A stretch of 64,000 bases of DNA from F23-D06 sp045116675 (GCA_045116675.1 JBGUMF010000017.1:45003-109002); one strand, 5' to 3'; shown: positions 34,730-46,477, counted from the stretch's first letter. The notes: generated by a model from the letters alone, not told the origin. Numbers and translations are program-made.

Positions 34730-36001
34730 TTAGTTTTTCAAGCATCCTATCGGGACCACCAAAACGCCATCTTCGCGTTGGTAGGCGTATTGTCCTGTTC
34801 CAGTAAGCACCATCATGAAAGAGGGGGGGTACATTCTGTCAGTATCAATTTTTTTGGATAATTTCAGTAGATTGGCCGCCCCTTCGTTAATCAGGGTTTC
34901 GCCGCCCAATTTGATTTCAACCAATCCATAGTGTCCGTTGCGCAAATGCAGCACACTGTCGCATTCAAGACCGTTGTTGTCACGGTAATGGAATACATTG
35001 CCGTCAAGTGCTTCGGTATAGACGCGGAGGTCACGTACGGCCATTGTCTCAAAAAACAGTCCTAAAGTGTTCAAGTCTTTCATTAGGTCGTTGGGACCTA
35101 TGCCAAGAGATGCTGTAGCAACGCTTGGATCAACAAAATATCGGGTGCTGGTAGTCCTAATGGCAGCTTTGGAACGCAGATTGGGATTCCAAGCCTCCAT
35201 ATCTTCTATTACGAAAATTTTACGTAAGGCATTCAAATAAGAGGCGATGGTTGTCTCGTTCAAAGAGTCAGTGTCATTGGTTGCCAAGTCGGCGGCGATG
35301 GCACTGTTAGACGCTTGCGTTGCTTGGTGTCGGGCGTAACTGCGGAGCAATCGTCGGGTGTTGTTTTCACTGCGGTGAACCTCGTCCACTTCGGTAATCT
35401 CACGCTTGGCCACGGCATCCACGTAGTTGAAGGCCTGACGGAGAGCCGCCCGTTCAGATTTCCCAATGGCTTTCGGCCATCCGCCACGGCAGATCAAATA
35501 GCATAAATTTTTAAGATCCAACACATTTCCTTCTGCGGCTTTGAAATTGTCATTGAACAGATCGCCGATGGATACGCTGCCATTGGATTCTCCAGATTCA
35601 TATAGTGTCATGGGGCGCATTTTAACCCATCCCACACGTCCTGTGCCTGTATGACTTATCTTGCTTTGGTCGGCCGGTTCGGCGCTTCCCGTAAGGATGA
35701 ATTGCCCCTCTTCACCTCTTCTGTCCACTATATAGCGGCATGCGTCCCAAAACTGAGGAGCCTTTTGCCACTCGTCAATCAGTCGGGGAACGCTCCCCTC
35801 TAACAGAACTTTAATGTCGGATTCTGCAATTCGAAGATATTCGTTTTTCCGTTCAGGATCATCCATAAAGAGAACGCTTTTGGCCTGTTGCAAGGCGGAG
35901 GTGGTTTTTCCACACCATTTTGCCCCCTCAATCAACACTATCCCTGCCGCCTCCAATTGAAGCTCCAACAATTCGTCTGCGATTCGTTTTATGTATTCCA
36001 T
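34730..36001 (-). CDS. AAA ATPase with DUF4143 domain
   Basis: A 423-residue protein of the AAA_14/DUF4143 type. Walker A is VLIEGAKWCGKTTSALQQA near residue 25, Walker B is PRLIDEWQKAPQFWD, and the sensor stretch is FILTGSAEP. The C-terminal DUF4143 part ends with ECDSVLHLRNGHYGLVEIKLGGE, whose D...ExK spacing recalls a PD-(D/E)XK nuclease core. These proteins are scattered, horizontally moving and of unproven function. It has a promoter at 36033-36026 and tandem repeats farther upstream. Confidence 0.9.
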   Translation of the reverse strand: MEYIKRIADELLELQLEAAGIVLIEGAKWCGKTTSALQQAKSVLFMDDPERKNEYLRIAESDIKVLLEGSVPRLIDEWQKAPQFWDACRYIVDRRGEEGQFILTGSAEPADQSKISHTGTGRVGWVKMRPMTLYESGESNGSVSIGDLFNDNFKAAEGNVLDLKNLCYLICRGGWPKAIGKSERAALRQAFNYVDAVAKREITEVDEVHRSENNTRRLLRSYARHQATQASNSAIAADLATNDTDSLNETTIASYLNALRKIFVIEDMEAWNPNLRSKAAIRTTSTRYFVDPSVATASLGIGPNDLMKDLNTLGLFFETMAVRDLRVYTEALDGNVFHYRDNNGLECDSVLHLRNGHYGLVEIKLGGETLINEGAANLLKLSKKIDTDRMYPPSFMMVLTGTGQYAYQREDGVLVVPIGCLKN

Positions 36002-36025
36002 TATTGTACATTTTTATTTGCGCTG

Positions 36026-36033
36026 CAAAAATA
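36026..36033 (-). promoter_or_regulatory. -7 element of the DUF4143 ATPase gene
   Basis: TATTTTTG on the minus strand, 24 bases before the start at 36001. Confidence 0.5.
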
Positions 36034-36075
36034 CGAAAAATATTTGAATAACAGATAAATGGGTAAATTTTAATA

Positions 36076-36143
36076 AGGGATTTGAAGAAAATCTATTAGG
36101 GTATTTGAAGAAATTTCAATAGGGCATTTGAAGATTTTTAGAA
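36076..36143. repeat. three tandem 22-23-base imperfect repeats
   Basis: Three units start at 36076, 36098 and 36121. Each begins AGGG, then 0-1 base, ATTTGAAGA, then an A/T-rich tail. They fill the gap between the ATPase promoter (36026-36033) and the end of the phosphoesterase gene (36160). Confidence 0.75.
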
Positions 36144-36159
36144 TGCCCGCACTGTGTTT

Positions 36160-37266
36160 CTATTTCCCAGGTCTCATCTCCATCACTGTGATTTCGCTAC
36201 GGGTGCCGATGCGCATGGGAGGGCCGAAGGTGCCGCTGCCGCAGGAGGTGTACACCTGCATATTGCCGAAGCGGTACAGTCCCCGGTTGAACTGGAAGAT
36301 ACGGTCATTCACCCAGATGAGCGGATATAGTTGACCGCCGTGCGTGTGCCCTGCCAGATAGAGGTCCACGCCGGCCTTCTCCAGGTATGGGCCGCCACAG
36401 GGGTTGTGATGCAGCACCACAAGGGGCAGATTGCCCTTATGGATGAGCTCCCGACATACGGATTCTACGGTAGCATCGCCCACAGGCGCGTGCATGGAGT
36501 TGCCGTCCTGCTCGTCGGCGCGCATGTAGTCCAACCCCACAATCTGCAGGCCGTGGTCCTCCACCACTTCCGTCTCCAGCACCCGCACGCCCACTTGTCG
36601 TAATAGGTTTTTGACCGAGTCGGTGCCCACATAGCCGTCGTGGTTGCCGGCCACGAAATAGACGGGGGCATTCAGTTGCTTGAGTGGTTCAAGGGTATGT
36701 ACATTGAGATTATAAGGGCTTTCGAAGCAGTCGCCGGTGAAGAAGATGAGGTCCGGTTGCGCCTGGTTGATCTTGTTGACGAGCCGTTGCATGTGCGCGC
36801 CGCCGCGGAAGTGCCCCAGGTGCGTGTCGGTGAGCAGGGCGGCGCGCACGGGATGTTGCAAGCCGGGAATCTCCACCGTCACGGGCGTGAGGCGCGGCAT
36901 GAAGGCGTTGACAACACCTCCAGTGCAGAAGACCAGTGTGAGCACCCCCACGATAAGTCCGAATACCCGTGGTGAAAAATGCGCGAACAGTTGCACAATG
37001 TCCACAGCCACCATGATGATGAGCAGATACAGGAGCACCCCTAACAGGGCACTGAAAAGGCAGAAGAGGATATGGCAGACGGGATTGCAGCTCCACGCGG
37101 AGGCGCCGCCAAAGGTGAAGAAAAACGCCCCAACCAAGGCTATTGTGTATCCTAAATAGAACCAGCCTGGCTTGCATCCGAATATGAAGGCGGTGCGTCG
37201 GGCGAGATACCCGATGGCGATGCCGATAATGGCCAGAAACGCCAGCAGGAGAAGGATTCTTTTCAT
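36160..37266 (-). CDS. membrane-bound metallophosphoesterase (YaeI-like)
   Basis: A 368-residue protein. The first 140 residues have four hydrophobic segments (ILLLLAFLAIIGIAIGYLA, FYLGYTIALVGAFFF, ALLGVLLYLLIIMVAVDIV, VFGLIVGVLTLVFCTGGVV). A calcineurin-like phosphoesterase domain follows: LLTDTHLGHFRG, FFTGDCFES, FVAGNHDGY, VVLHHNP and YLAGHTHGGQLYP. Relatives include YaeI-type hydrolases of lipid-linked substrates; the substrate here is unknown. ATG 37266 was chosen because the longer frame reaches into the promoter. Confidence 0.9.
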   Translation of the reverse strand: MKRILLLLAFLAIIGIAIGYLARRTAFIFGCKPGWFYLGYTIALVGAFFFTFGGASAWSCNPVCHILFCLFSALLGVLLYLLIIMVAVDIVQLFAHFSPRVFGLIVGVLTLVFCTGGVVNAFMPRLTPVTVEIPGLQHPVRAALLTDTHLGHFRGGAHMQRLVNKINQAQPDLIFFTGDCFESPYNLNVHTLEPLKQLNAPVYFVAGNHDGYVGTDSVKNLLRQVGVRVLETEVVEDHGLQIVGLDYMRADEQDGNSMHAPVGDATVESVCRELIHKGNLPLVVLHHNPCGGPYLEKAGVDLYLAGHTHGGQLYPLIWVNDRIFQFNRGLYRFGNMQVYTSCGSGTFGPPMRIGTRSEITVMEMRPGK

Positions 37267-37284
37267 ACAAATCAAAATTTGGCG

Positions 37285-37320
37285 CAAAAATAGCGTATTT
37301 TTTCTTTTTTTGTACTTTTG
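37285..37320. promoter_or_regulatory. divergent promoters of the phosphoesterase and dtd
   Basis: TATTTTTG on the minus strand (37292-37285) and TACTTTTG on the plus strand (37313-37320), 20 bases apart. Confidence 0.6.
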
Positions 37321-37340
37321 CAGCTTTAATAAACACGGTT

Positions 37341-37790
37341 ATGCGAGTGCTTGTTCAACGGTGCAGCCGGGCGGAGGTCCGGATTGATGGAGAGGTTACC
37401 GGACAGATTGGTCTGGGCTTCCTTCTGCTTGTGGGGGTTACCCACGACGATACGCAGCAGGATGCCGAGTATCTGGCCAGAAAGGTGGCCGGTATGCGGG
37501 TTTTTAATGATGCCGATGGGAAAATGAATCTGGCACTGAAAGAGGTGGACGGTGCGGTGCTGAGCATCTCGCAGTTCACCCTATATGGCGACGCGCGTAA
37601 GGGCAACCGGCCCAGCTTCGTACATGCGGCACGTCCCGAGGTGGCCGAACCCTTGTACGACTATTTTAACCATCTGCTCCAAAGCGAATACGACATCCCA
37701 GTGGCAACGGGACGCTTCGGTGCGGATATGAAGGTGGATTTCATCAACGACGGCCCTGTCACAATCTTACTGGATAGTTTGGACAAATGA
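37341..37790 (+). CDS. dtd: D-aminoacyl-tRNA deacylase
   Basis: A 149-residue Dtd: MRVLVQRCSRAEVRIDGE at the N-terminus, the catalytic SQFTLYGDARKGNRPSF, and the chirality-selecting C-terminal NDGPVTI. It removes D-amino acids from tRNA in the cytoplasm. Its stop overlaps the menG start by 4 bases, so translation is coupled. Confidence 0.97.
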   Translation: MRVLVQRCSRAEVRIDGEVTGQIGLGFLLLVGVTHDDTQQDAEYLARKVAGMRVFNDADGKMNLALKEVDGAVLSISQFTLYGDARKGNRPSFVHAARPEVAEPLYDYFNHLLQSEYDIPVATGRFGADMKVDFINDGPVTILLDSLDK

Positions 37791-38479
37791 TGGAGGAAAA
37801 ACAGCATATCGGGCAGCTTTTCGACCGCATCGCCGGCACGTACGACCGGCTGAACCATCTGCTGTCGCTGAATGTGGACCGGCGGTGGCGGCGGCGTGCC
37901 GTCAGGGGAATGGCTCCTTGTGAAACGGTGCTGGATGTTGCCGTGGGTACGGCGGACTTGGCCATCGAACTTGTCCGGCAGGAGAAGGCGGCGCGGGTGG
38001 AGGGCATCGATCTCTCCTCGGAGATGATGCGTGTCGGCAGGGAAAAGGTGGAACGCCAGCGCATGTCGGACCGCATCAACTTTCGGGAAGGTAGTGCGTT
38101 GCAACTCCCGTACGAGGACAACAGCTTTGATGCTGTGACTTGTGCCTTCGGGGTCCGCAATTTCTCCGATCTGGACAGCGGCCTCCGGGAGATGCTCCGT
38201 GTGCTCAAGCCCGGCGGACAGCTGATGGTGCTGGAGTTCTCCTATCCGGAAAACAAGATCATGGCATGGGGCTATGACCTCTACTTCTCGCACATCCTGC
38301 CCGCCATCGGGCGCTGGCTAAGTCGCGACAAGTCGGCTTACACCTATTTGAACAAGAGTGTGAAGAACTTCATCTGGGGGGAGAAGATGACGGTAAAATT
38401 GGCGGAAACGGGTTTCCGCGTGCCGCGATGCACACCCTATTCCTTTGGTATTGCATCTGTTTATAAGGCTGTAAAATAA
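37787..38479 (+). CDS. menG: demethylmenaquinone methyltransferase (MenG/UbiE)
   Basis: A 230-residue class I methyltransferase: FDRIAGTYDRLNHLLSLNVDRRWRRRAV, the SAM-binding motif VLDVAVGTADLAIEL, FDAVTCAFGVRNFSD and ENKIMAWGYDLYFSHILP. It methylates demethylmenaquinone, the last step of menaquinone synthesis; as Bacteroidota rely on menaquinone, MenG is the better name than UbiE. It is the middle gene of dtd-menG-ABC transporter. Confidence 0.95.
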   Translation: MMEEKQHIGQLFDRIAGTYDRLNHLLSLNVDRRWRRRAVRGMAPCETVLDVAVGTADLAIELVRQEKAARVEGIDLSSEMMRVGREKVERQRMSDRINFREGSALQLPYEDNSFDAVTCAFGVRNFSDLDSGLREMLRVLKPGGQLMVLEFSYPENKIMAWGYDLYFSHILPAIGRWLSRDKSAYTYLNKSVKNFIWGEKMTVKLAETGFRVPRCTPYSFGIASVYKAVK

Positions 38480-38491
38480 TATTTTGACAAT

Positions 38492-40282
38492 ATGAATCTG
38501 TTTCAACTATTCAAAAACCTCCGTCCGTTTGTAAAGCCCTACAAATGGCTGGTGCTCATCACATTGATTCTCACTTTGGTCGGTTCTTTGATGGCGCAGG
38601 TCAATGCCATCGTCTTGGATCGGACGGTGGATGCCATCAACGCGCTCATCGGTACCAACTTCCAATGGAGCCAGGCGGCCCGCATTATGACGATCATCAG
38701 CATTGTGCTGTTAGGCAAGGAGTTGCTTTCCGCTTTGGTCACTTTCGCGCAGAACTATTTCGGCGAGCGGATGCGGATTTACGTCAGTCGCGACCTGGCG
38801 CAGAGTGTCATCGAGAAGGTGCTCACCTTCAAGATGGCCTTCTTCAACTCCGGCGACAACGCGACCGGCAAGTTGCAGGCGCGTATCGACCAGGGTGTCA
38901 GTTCGTTATCGCGCACAGTGCAGAATTTTTTCATTGACTTGTTGCCGCTGTTCACCAGTGCTCTGCTCGCCCTTATCCTGATGTTTGCGGCCAACGTCTA
39001 TGTGGGACTCGTAGCCCTCGGCATTGTGCCCGTCTATTTCTGGATCACCTACCGGCAGGCCCGTAGGCTGAAAGGTTGGAGGCGCGAGATGCGCAGCCAC
39101 CTGGAGTCCAAGAGTCAGGGGATCAAGAATATCATCGATTCCATCAACGTCATCAAGAGCTTTAACCGCGAGGAGATTGAGGGACAAAAGCAGCTCAGTA
39201 TCCAGAACCAGGTTACGGAGAACCAGATGAAAACCCGCAAGGTGGCTTTCTATTACAACGGGCTCAAGAGTTTCGTAAAGCAGATTGGCACAGTGTTGGT
39301 CATCATCCTCACCGCTTACTTGGTGCTCATCGAATACCCCGGCATGACCATCGGTAAGATTATGTACCATGTGATGCTCTTCAGCAATGTTATCGCGCCC
39401 ATCACGCAGCTGCAGCGCATCTTCGACGATGTGAACGATGCGTTGATTTATGCTGAAGGCTTCTTCGGCATCCTCAACTCCGAAAAGGAAATTGAACCGT
39501 CAGGCAGCTACTGTCCCGAGCAGATTCGCGGAAACTTCGAGCTGCGGAGCGTCGATTTCACCTACCCGAACGGCACGCAGGCATTGTTTGGCGTCAATAT
39601 GAAGATCGAACCGGGCAAAATCACGGCTTTGGTAGGTCTTTCCGGCGCCGGTAAGAGTACCATCGTCAACCTGCTGGACAAGTTCTATGAACCGCAGGTG
39701 GGCGTTATCACCCTTGATGGGGTGGATTTGCGCGACTACGACACGCATTACTTGCGCGAGAACATCGGACTCGTGTTGCAGAAAAACCATATTTTCGATG
39801 GCACCATCGAGGAAAACATCCTCTATGGCAATCCGGGTGCTTCGCATGAGGAGGTGGTGGAAGCTGCCAAGAAGGCGCACCTCTACGATCAGATCATGGA
39901 GTTGCCAAAGCAGTTCGCACACAGCGCCACCGACCTTTCCGGTGGGCAGCAGCAGCGTGTGGCCATCGCCCGCATGTTCCTCAAGAACCCGCCCATCATT
40001 TTCCTTGACGAGCCGACGGCCAGCTTGGACGCCATCGCCACCGAGCAGATCAAGAACAGCATCGACGCCATCAAGCAGAACCGCACGGTCATCATCATCT
40101 CGCACAGCATCTCGCAGATTATCGATGCAGACTATATCTACGCCCTCAAGAACGGTCGTGTGGAGGAGTCGGGCGACCCTGATGAAATCTACCGGAAAGG
40201 CGGTGTTTACAAGGAAATCATTGATGCTTCGGCAAGGAGCCTGAACATCGAGAAGATTGCAAGGACTATTGAAGAGGGTTAA
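38492..40282 (+). CDS. ABC exporter, fused permease and ATPase
   Basis: A 596-residue half-transporter. Six membrane helices lie in the first 330 residues. The nucleotide-binding domain has Walker A VGLSGAGKSTIVNLL, Q-loop GLVLQKNHIFDG, signature LSGGQQQRVAIARM, Walker B IIFLDEPTASLD and H-loop IIISHS. It resembles MsbA/lipid- or multidrug-type exporters acting as a homodimer in the inner membrane; the substrate cannot be told. It begins 12 bases after menG and is likely in the same operon. Confidence 0.93.
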   Translation: MNLFQLFKNLRPFVKPYKWLVLITLILTLVGSLMAQVNAIVLDRTVDAINALIGTNFQWSQAARIMTIISIVLLGKELLSALVTFAQNYFGERMRIYVSRDLAQSVIEKVLTFKMAFFNSGDNATGKLQARIDQGVSSLSRTVQNFFIDLLPLFTSALLALILMFAANVYVGLVALGIVPVYFWITYRQARRLKGWRREMRSHLESKSQGIKNIIDSINVIKSFNREEIEGQKQLSIQNQVTENQMKTRKVAFYYNGLKSFVKQIGTVLVIILTAYLVLIEYPGMTIGKIMYHVMLFSNVIAPITQLQRIFDDVNDALIYAEGFFGILNSEKEIEPSGSYCPEQIRGNFELRSVDFTYPNGTQALFGVNMKIEPGKITALVGLSGAGKSTIVNLLDKFYEPQVGVITLDGVDLRDYDTHYLRENIGLVLQKNHIFDGTIEENILYGNPGASHEEVVEAAKKAHLYDQIMELPKQFAHSATDLSGGQQQRVAIARMFLKNPPIIFLDEPTASLDAIATEQIKNSIDAIKQNRTVIIISHSISQIIDADYIYALKNGRVEESGDPDEIYRKGGVYKEIIDASARSLNIEKIARTIEEG

Positions 40283-40320
40283 TTTTATGCACAATCCCGC
40301 CCGTTTTACGCATTTTTTTG

Positions 40321-40328
40321 TACTTTTG
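40321..40328 (+). promoter_or_regulatory. -7 element of corA
   Basis: TACTTTTG, 72 bases before the corA start. Confidence 0.5.
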
Positions 40329-40387
40329 CCGCGTTTTGAAATTCCATACCAAGATGTAGTCTTTTAGTTGTTAATCCAAAAGTAGAA

Positions 40388-40393
40388 AGGAGG
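40388..40393 (+). promoter_or_regulatory. canonical Shine-Dalgarno before corA
   Basis: AGGAGG, 7 bases before ATG 40401. Strong Shine-Dalgarno sequences are rare in Bacteroidota and almost no other start in this window has one. It fixes the corA start. Confidence 0.7.
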
Positions 40394-40400
40394 TTGTAAA

Positions 40401-41312
40401 ATGGTTGACACCATCAATTTCGGTACTTTTAAATGGCACCATATAACAAATCCAACCGTGGAAGACTTGGACTTCCTGCGCGACAACTTCCATTTCCACC
40501 CTTTGGATATTGACGACTGCTCCAGTTTTGTCCAACGTCCCAAAATCGACGAATACGATGATTATTATTTCCTCGTGTTGCATTTCCCGTTGATGGATAA
40601 GCGCACACAGCTGGTCCGTACGGAGGAGACGAAGATTTTCTGGGGACAAGACTATTTGATTACGGTGGGAAACTCCCATTATGTGGTGCAGGATTTGTTC
40701 AATTACACGAAAGTGAATCCGGAACCGGAGGATGAGGATGACATCAGCGGCACCAGCGATGCGGTGCTATACCATATCTTGTATAGGATGATGAAAGAAT
40801 CCTTCCTTTTGGTGGAACGTATGGGCACGGAGCTGGATTTCATCAACCGGGAGCTTTTCAGCACCAAGTCGGAGAAGATCATTGAGCAGATTTCCCGTTT
40901 CCGTAAGAATATTATCCAGATGAACACCATGTTCCGTCCGCAGTTGCGACTGTTCAACAAGTTCGAGTCGGGCGACATCAAGGGCTTTGCCGACGATATG
41001 GAGGAATACTGGGGTAATATTTTGGACTTTTACCAGAAGATGTGGGATATGATTGACGACTACGGCGAGTTGGTGGACGGTCTCTCCAGCACATTTGATT
41101 CGTTGCAGACCAACAAGACCAACGAGATCATGCGTATGCTCACCATCATCTCCACCATTGTGCTCCCGTTGACATTCATCAGCGGCCTCTATGGCATGAA
41201 TGTGGCGCTGCCGTTTGCCGCGTCGCCGTTCGCCTTCTGGATTGTGATGGGCATTTGTGTGCTGATATTGGTCTTTCTGGTCCTCTTTTTCATCAAGAAA
41301 CATTGGCTTTAG
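40401..41312 (+). CDS. corA: CorA-family divalent cation transporter
   Basis: A 303-residue CorA: a soluble N-terminal funnel domain of about 240 residues (FHFHPLDIDDCSSFVQRPKIDEYDDYYFLVLHFP), a long helix, and two C-terminal membrane helices. The pore motif is YGMNVALPF, preceded by TLISTIVLPLTFISG-like sequence. It takes up Mg2+ (or Co2+/Ni2+) as a pentamer in the inner membrane. The unusually strong ribosome-binding site may indicate high or differently controlled expression. Confidence 0.95.
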   Translation: MVDTINFGTFKWHHITNPTVEDLDFLRDNFHFHPLDIDDCSSFVQRPKIDEYDDYYFLVLHFPLMDKRTQLVRTEETKIFWGQDYLITVGNSHYVVQDLFNYTKVNPEPEDEDDISGTSDAVLYHILYRMMKESFLLVERMGTELDFINRELFSTKSEKIIEQISRFRKNIIQMNTMFRPQLRLFNKFESGDIKGFADDMEEYWGNILDFYQKMWDMIDDYGELVDGLSSTFDSLQTNKTNEIMRMLTIISTIVLPLTFISGLYGMNVALPFAASPFAFWIVMGICVLILVFLVLFFIKKHWL

Positions 41313-41365
41313 GCATTGTTGGAAAGGAATCGTGTTTTTGGGGATGAAAATTTTGCTTTTTAATT

Positions 41366-41788
41366 ATGTATAAGACAAAACTGAATGTGGTGGAGCTGGA
41401 GTCAGGCGATTTCCACACGCTCGTTCGCGGGTCGGTGGCCGGAAAGCCCATCCGTATTGTGCTGGATACCGGCGCGTCGCACAGCTGTATGGATGCGGCG
41501 TATGCGCAATCGCTTCTGCCACAGCTTCCTACGGTTCCGCATGATGGCGTGACCGCGGGTATTGGCGGCGACGACTTCACCGTCCGCATCGCCGATGTGC
41601 CCGATTTCCGCCTCGGGCGTTTTCATCTGCCTTGTTACCAGAATATGGCATTGTTGGATTTTACCTATATCAATACAGCTTACCGCCGGCTTCGTCGCAA
41701 GCCCATCCAGATGATTCTGGGGAACGATTTCTTCGTGAACCATAAGGCTGTAATCAATTATCACGATAATTATCTCTTTTTTGAATAA
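41366..41788 (+). CDS. retropepsin-like aspartic protease-fold protein
   Basis: A 140-residue cytoplasmic protein with the aspartic protease motif VLDTGASHSCMD near residue 35, then the family's second half RKPIQMILGNDFFVNH. Single-domain retropepsin-like proteins act as homodimers, each giving one catalytic Asp. No signal peptide is seen. It lies between corA (53 bases before) and ruvC (5 bases after), probably co-transcribed with ruvC. Protease activity is inference. Confidence 0.85.
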   Translation: MYKTKLNVVELESGDFHTLVRGSVAGKPIRIVLDTGASHSCMDAAYAQSLLPQLPTVPHDGVTAGIGGDDFTVRIADVPDFRLGRFHLPCYQNMALLDFTYINTAYRRLRRKPIQMILGNDFFVNHKAVINYHDNYLFFE

Positions 41789-41793
41789 AACAG

Positions 41794-42360
41794 ATGGAAG
41801 AACCGTCCGTCCGACATAAGATTTTAGGCATCGACCCTGGCACGAATGTGATGGGGTACGCGGTGTTGAACACGCATCTCAGCCAGTCGGAGGTGGAGGT
41901 GATCAGTGTCATCCAGATGAAGAAGATGCCGGATCATTATGCCAAACTGAAATTCATCTACGAGAAAGTGAATGCTCTGATTGAGCAGTATCAGCCTGAT
42001 ATTCTGTCCATTGAGGCTCCCTTCTACGGCAAGAATGTGCAGTCGATGCTCAAGTTGGGACGTGCGCAGGGGGTAGTCATTGCCGCCTGCCTGCACGCGG
42101 GCATGGAGGTTTATGAGTATGAGCCGCGCAAGATCAAGCAGTCCATCACGGGCAACGGCAACGCTGCCAAGGAGCAGGTGGCCGCCATGTTGTGCCACAT
42201 GTACCCGTTGAAAGATGCGGTCGAATATCTGGACGCCACCGATGCCCTCGCTGCCGCCGTATGCCATCATCTCCAGCACCGTGTCAGCTTTGGCACCGCC
42301 AAAAAGTTCACTGACTGGAAGTCCTTCATCGCCAATAACGAAGGACGGATTGTGAAATAA
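41794..42360 (+). CDS. ruvC: Holliday junction resolvase RuvC
   Basis: A 188-residue RuvC: catalytic aspartate in ILGIDPGTNVMGYAV (residue 14), glutamate in LSIEAPFYGKNVQSMLKLG, the junction-binding YEPRKIKQSITGNGNAAKEQV, and the closing acidic pair in LDATDALAAAVCHH. It cuts four-way DNA junctions in recombination together with RuvAB, which is not in the window. Confidence 0.97.
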   Translation: MEEPSVRHKILGIDPGTNVMGYAVLNTHLSQSEVEVISVIQMKKMPDHYAKLKFIYEKVNALIEQYQPDILSIEAPFYGKNVQSMLKLGRAQGVVIAACLHAGMEVYEYEPRKIKQSITGNGNAAKEQVAAMLCHMYPLKDAVEYLDATDALAAAVCHHLQHRVSFGTAKKFTDWKSFIANNEGRIVK

Positions 42361-42398
42361 TCTCAGAATCCTGCTGTTGAAAGCCAACGGCCTACCAC

Positions 42399-42589
42399 CT
42401 ATTTTCCCCCGTTCTGCTCTCTCCGCTTTTTTTCAATGATGGCGTAACTAACCCAGTAGGCGATGGTTACCGCCAGGGTGATGCCTATCACGATGGGGAA
42501 ACGCTCCTTGTCCACAAACTCCACATTCTGGATGAAGGTGAACGGCAGCAGGCACAGGGCCAGAATCATCAGATAGCGTAGGGTGGCTT

Positions 42590-42593
<4 letters not shown>
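42399..42593 (-). CDS. small two-helix membrane protein
   Basis: A 64-residue protein with two hydrophobic helices (YLMILALCLLPFTFI and FPIVIGITLAVTIAYWVSYAII) and a basic tail EKKRREQNGGK. Its start overlaps the valS stop by 4 bases, so it is probably translated from the valS mRNA. No known family. Confidence 0.65.
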
Positions 42594-45226
<2,633 letters not shown>

Positions 45227-45320
45227 GTGAGATAAACTTTATTTTTCTAAATATCAATTCATTATAGAATAAAAAACAGGTGTTTTCCCTATTTTTATCC
45301 CCCTGTTTAAAACAAGGTTG

Positions 45321-45357
45321 CAAAAATAGTAAAAATGTGGCGAAAAATGTATCTTTG
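45321..45357. promoter_or_regulatory. divergent promoters of valS and rlmN
   Basis: TATTTTTG on the minus strand (45328-45321) faces valS; TATCTTTG on the plus strand (45350-45357) faces rlmN. Confidence 0.6.
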
Positions 45358-45382
45358 CCGCTCACATTCTAAAAGTTGAAAT

Positions 45383-46417
45383 ATGGAGGATATTCGCAAT
45401 CTGTCGCTCTCCCAATTGGAGGATTTCATTGTTTCCATTTCCGAAAAAAAATTCCGTGCCGGGCAGATTTGGCAGTGGCTCTGGCAGCGGGGTGCCGGCA
45501 GTTTTGATGAGATGACAAATCTGTCGGTGGCGTTGCGCACCCGTTTGGCGGAGAGTTTCACTTTCCATAGGGCCGAGATCGCGCAGGAGGCGCACAGCCG
45601 CGACAAGACTTCTAAATTCGCCTTCCGTTTGTGGGATGGCAAGATGGTGGAGGGGGTGCTGATACCTTCCAACGGGCGTGTCACCGCGTGCGTCTCTTCC
45701 CAGGTGGGCTGCCCGCTGCGCTGTACGTTCTGTGCCACCGGCACGATGGGCTTCATCCGGAACCTGCACTATAGCGAGATTGTGGACGAATATGTCCTGA
45801 TGGACCGCCGTGCCCGCGAGCTGTACGACAACGGCATCACCAACATCGTATTCATGGGCATGGGCGAGCCGCTGCTCAACTTCGACAATGTGATGACGGC
45901 CATCGACAAGCTCACCGACCCGAAAGGGTTCGGGCTGTCGCCCACGCGCATCACGCTCTCCACGGCAGGCATCATCAAGGGTATTAAAGCACTGGCTGAC
46001 CGCAACTTCCCATGCGGGCTGGCCGTGTCGTTGCATAGTGCCGAACCTGCTGTGCGCGAAGTGCTCATGCCTGTCACGGAACGCAACAACCTGCATAACC
46101 TGCAGGCGGCGTTGCAATATTATTACCAGAAAACCGGCGACCGCATCACCTTCGAGTACCTGCTGCTCTCCAAGGTGAACGACAGCTTGCAAGCCGCCGA
46201 GAAGCTGGCCCGCTACTGCCGACCTTTCCCCGTGAAGATCAATATTATCGAGTATAATGAGACGGAAGACGGTCTCTACCACCGCTCCTATCCTAACCAG
46301 CGGGAGAGTTTCATTGAATATCTGCAAAACTGCAACATGGTGGTAAGCGTGCGCCAGAGCCGCGGACACGACATCGATGCCGCCTGCGGACAACTGATTA
46401 AAAATCAGAACCGGTAA
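45383..46417 (+). CDS. rlmN: 23S rRNA (adenine-C2)-methyltransferase RlmN
   Basis: A 344-residue radical SAM enzyme. The cluster motif is in SSQVGCPLRCTFCATGTMGF (CxxxCxxC), with GMGEPLLNFDNV and LAVSLHSAEP in the barrel. A C-terminal catalytic cysteine lies in GHDIDAACGQL, the mark of RlmN/Cfr double-cysteine chemistry. It methylates C2 of A2503 in 23S rRNA and often A37 of some tRNAs. Genuine Cfr is less likely from the housekeeping context. Confidence 0.96.
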   Translation: MEDIRNLSLSQLEDFIVSISEKKFRAGQIWQWLWQRGAGSFDEMTNLSVALRTRLAESFTFHRAEIAQEAHSRDKTSKFAFRLWDGKMVEGVLIPSNGRVTACVSSQVGCPLRCTFCATGTMGFIRNLHYSEIVDEYVLMDRRARELYDNGITNIVFMGMGEPLLNFDNVMTAIDKLTDPKGFGLSPTRITLSTAGIIKGIKALADRNFPCGLAVSLHSAEPAVREVLMPVTERNNLHNLQAALQYYYQKTGDRITFEYLLLSKVNDSLQAAEKLARYCRPFPVKINIIEYNETEDGLYHRSYPNQRESFIEYLQNCNMVVSVRQSRGHDIDAACGQLIKNQNR

Positions 46418-46433
46418 TTCGCGCGAATTTGCT

Positions 46434-46441
46434 ACCTTTGC
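46434..46441 (+). promoter_or_regulatory. -7 element of the aminotransferase at 46478
   Basis: TACCTTTG, 36 bases before the start. Confidence 0.5.
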
Positions 46442-46477
46442 AGCCCCAAAAAGTCAACAATAATACAACAAATTTAT

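Noticed and set aside
36076..36143. CRISPR array
   Set aside because: The three units are contiguous and imperfect with no unique spacers between them, and there are no cas genes.
45383..46417. cfr antibiotic-resistance methyltransferase
   Set aside because: RlmN and Cfr share motifs, but the single-copy housekeeping context and close fit to RlmN make RlmN far more likely.
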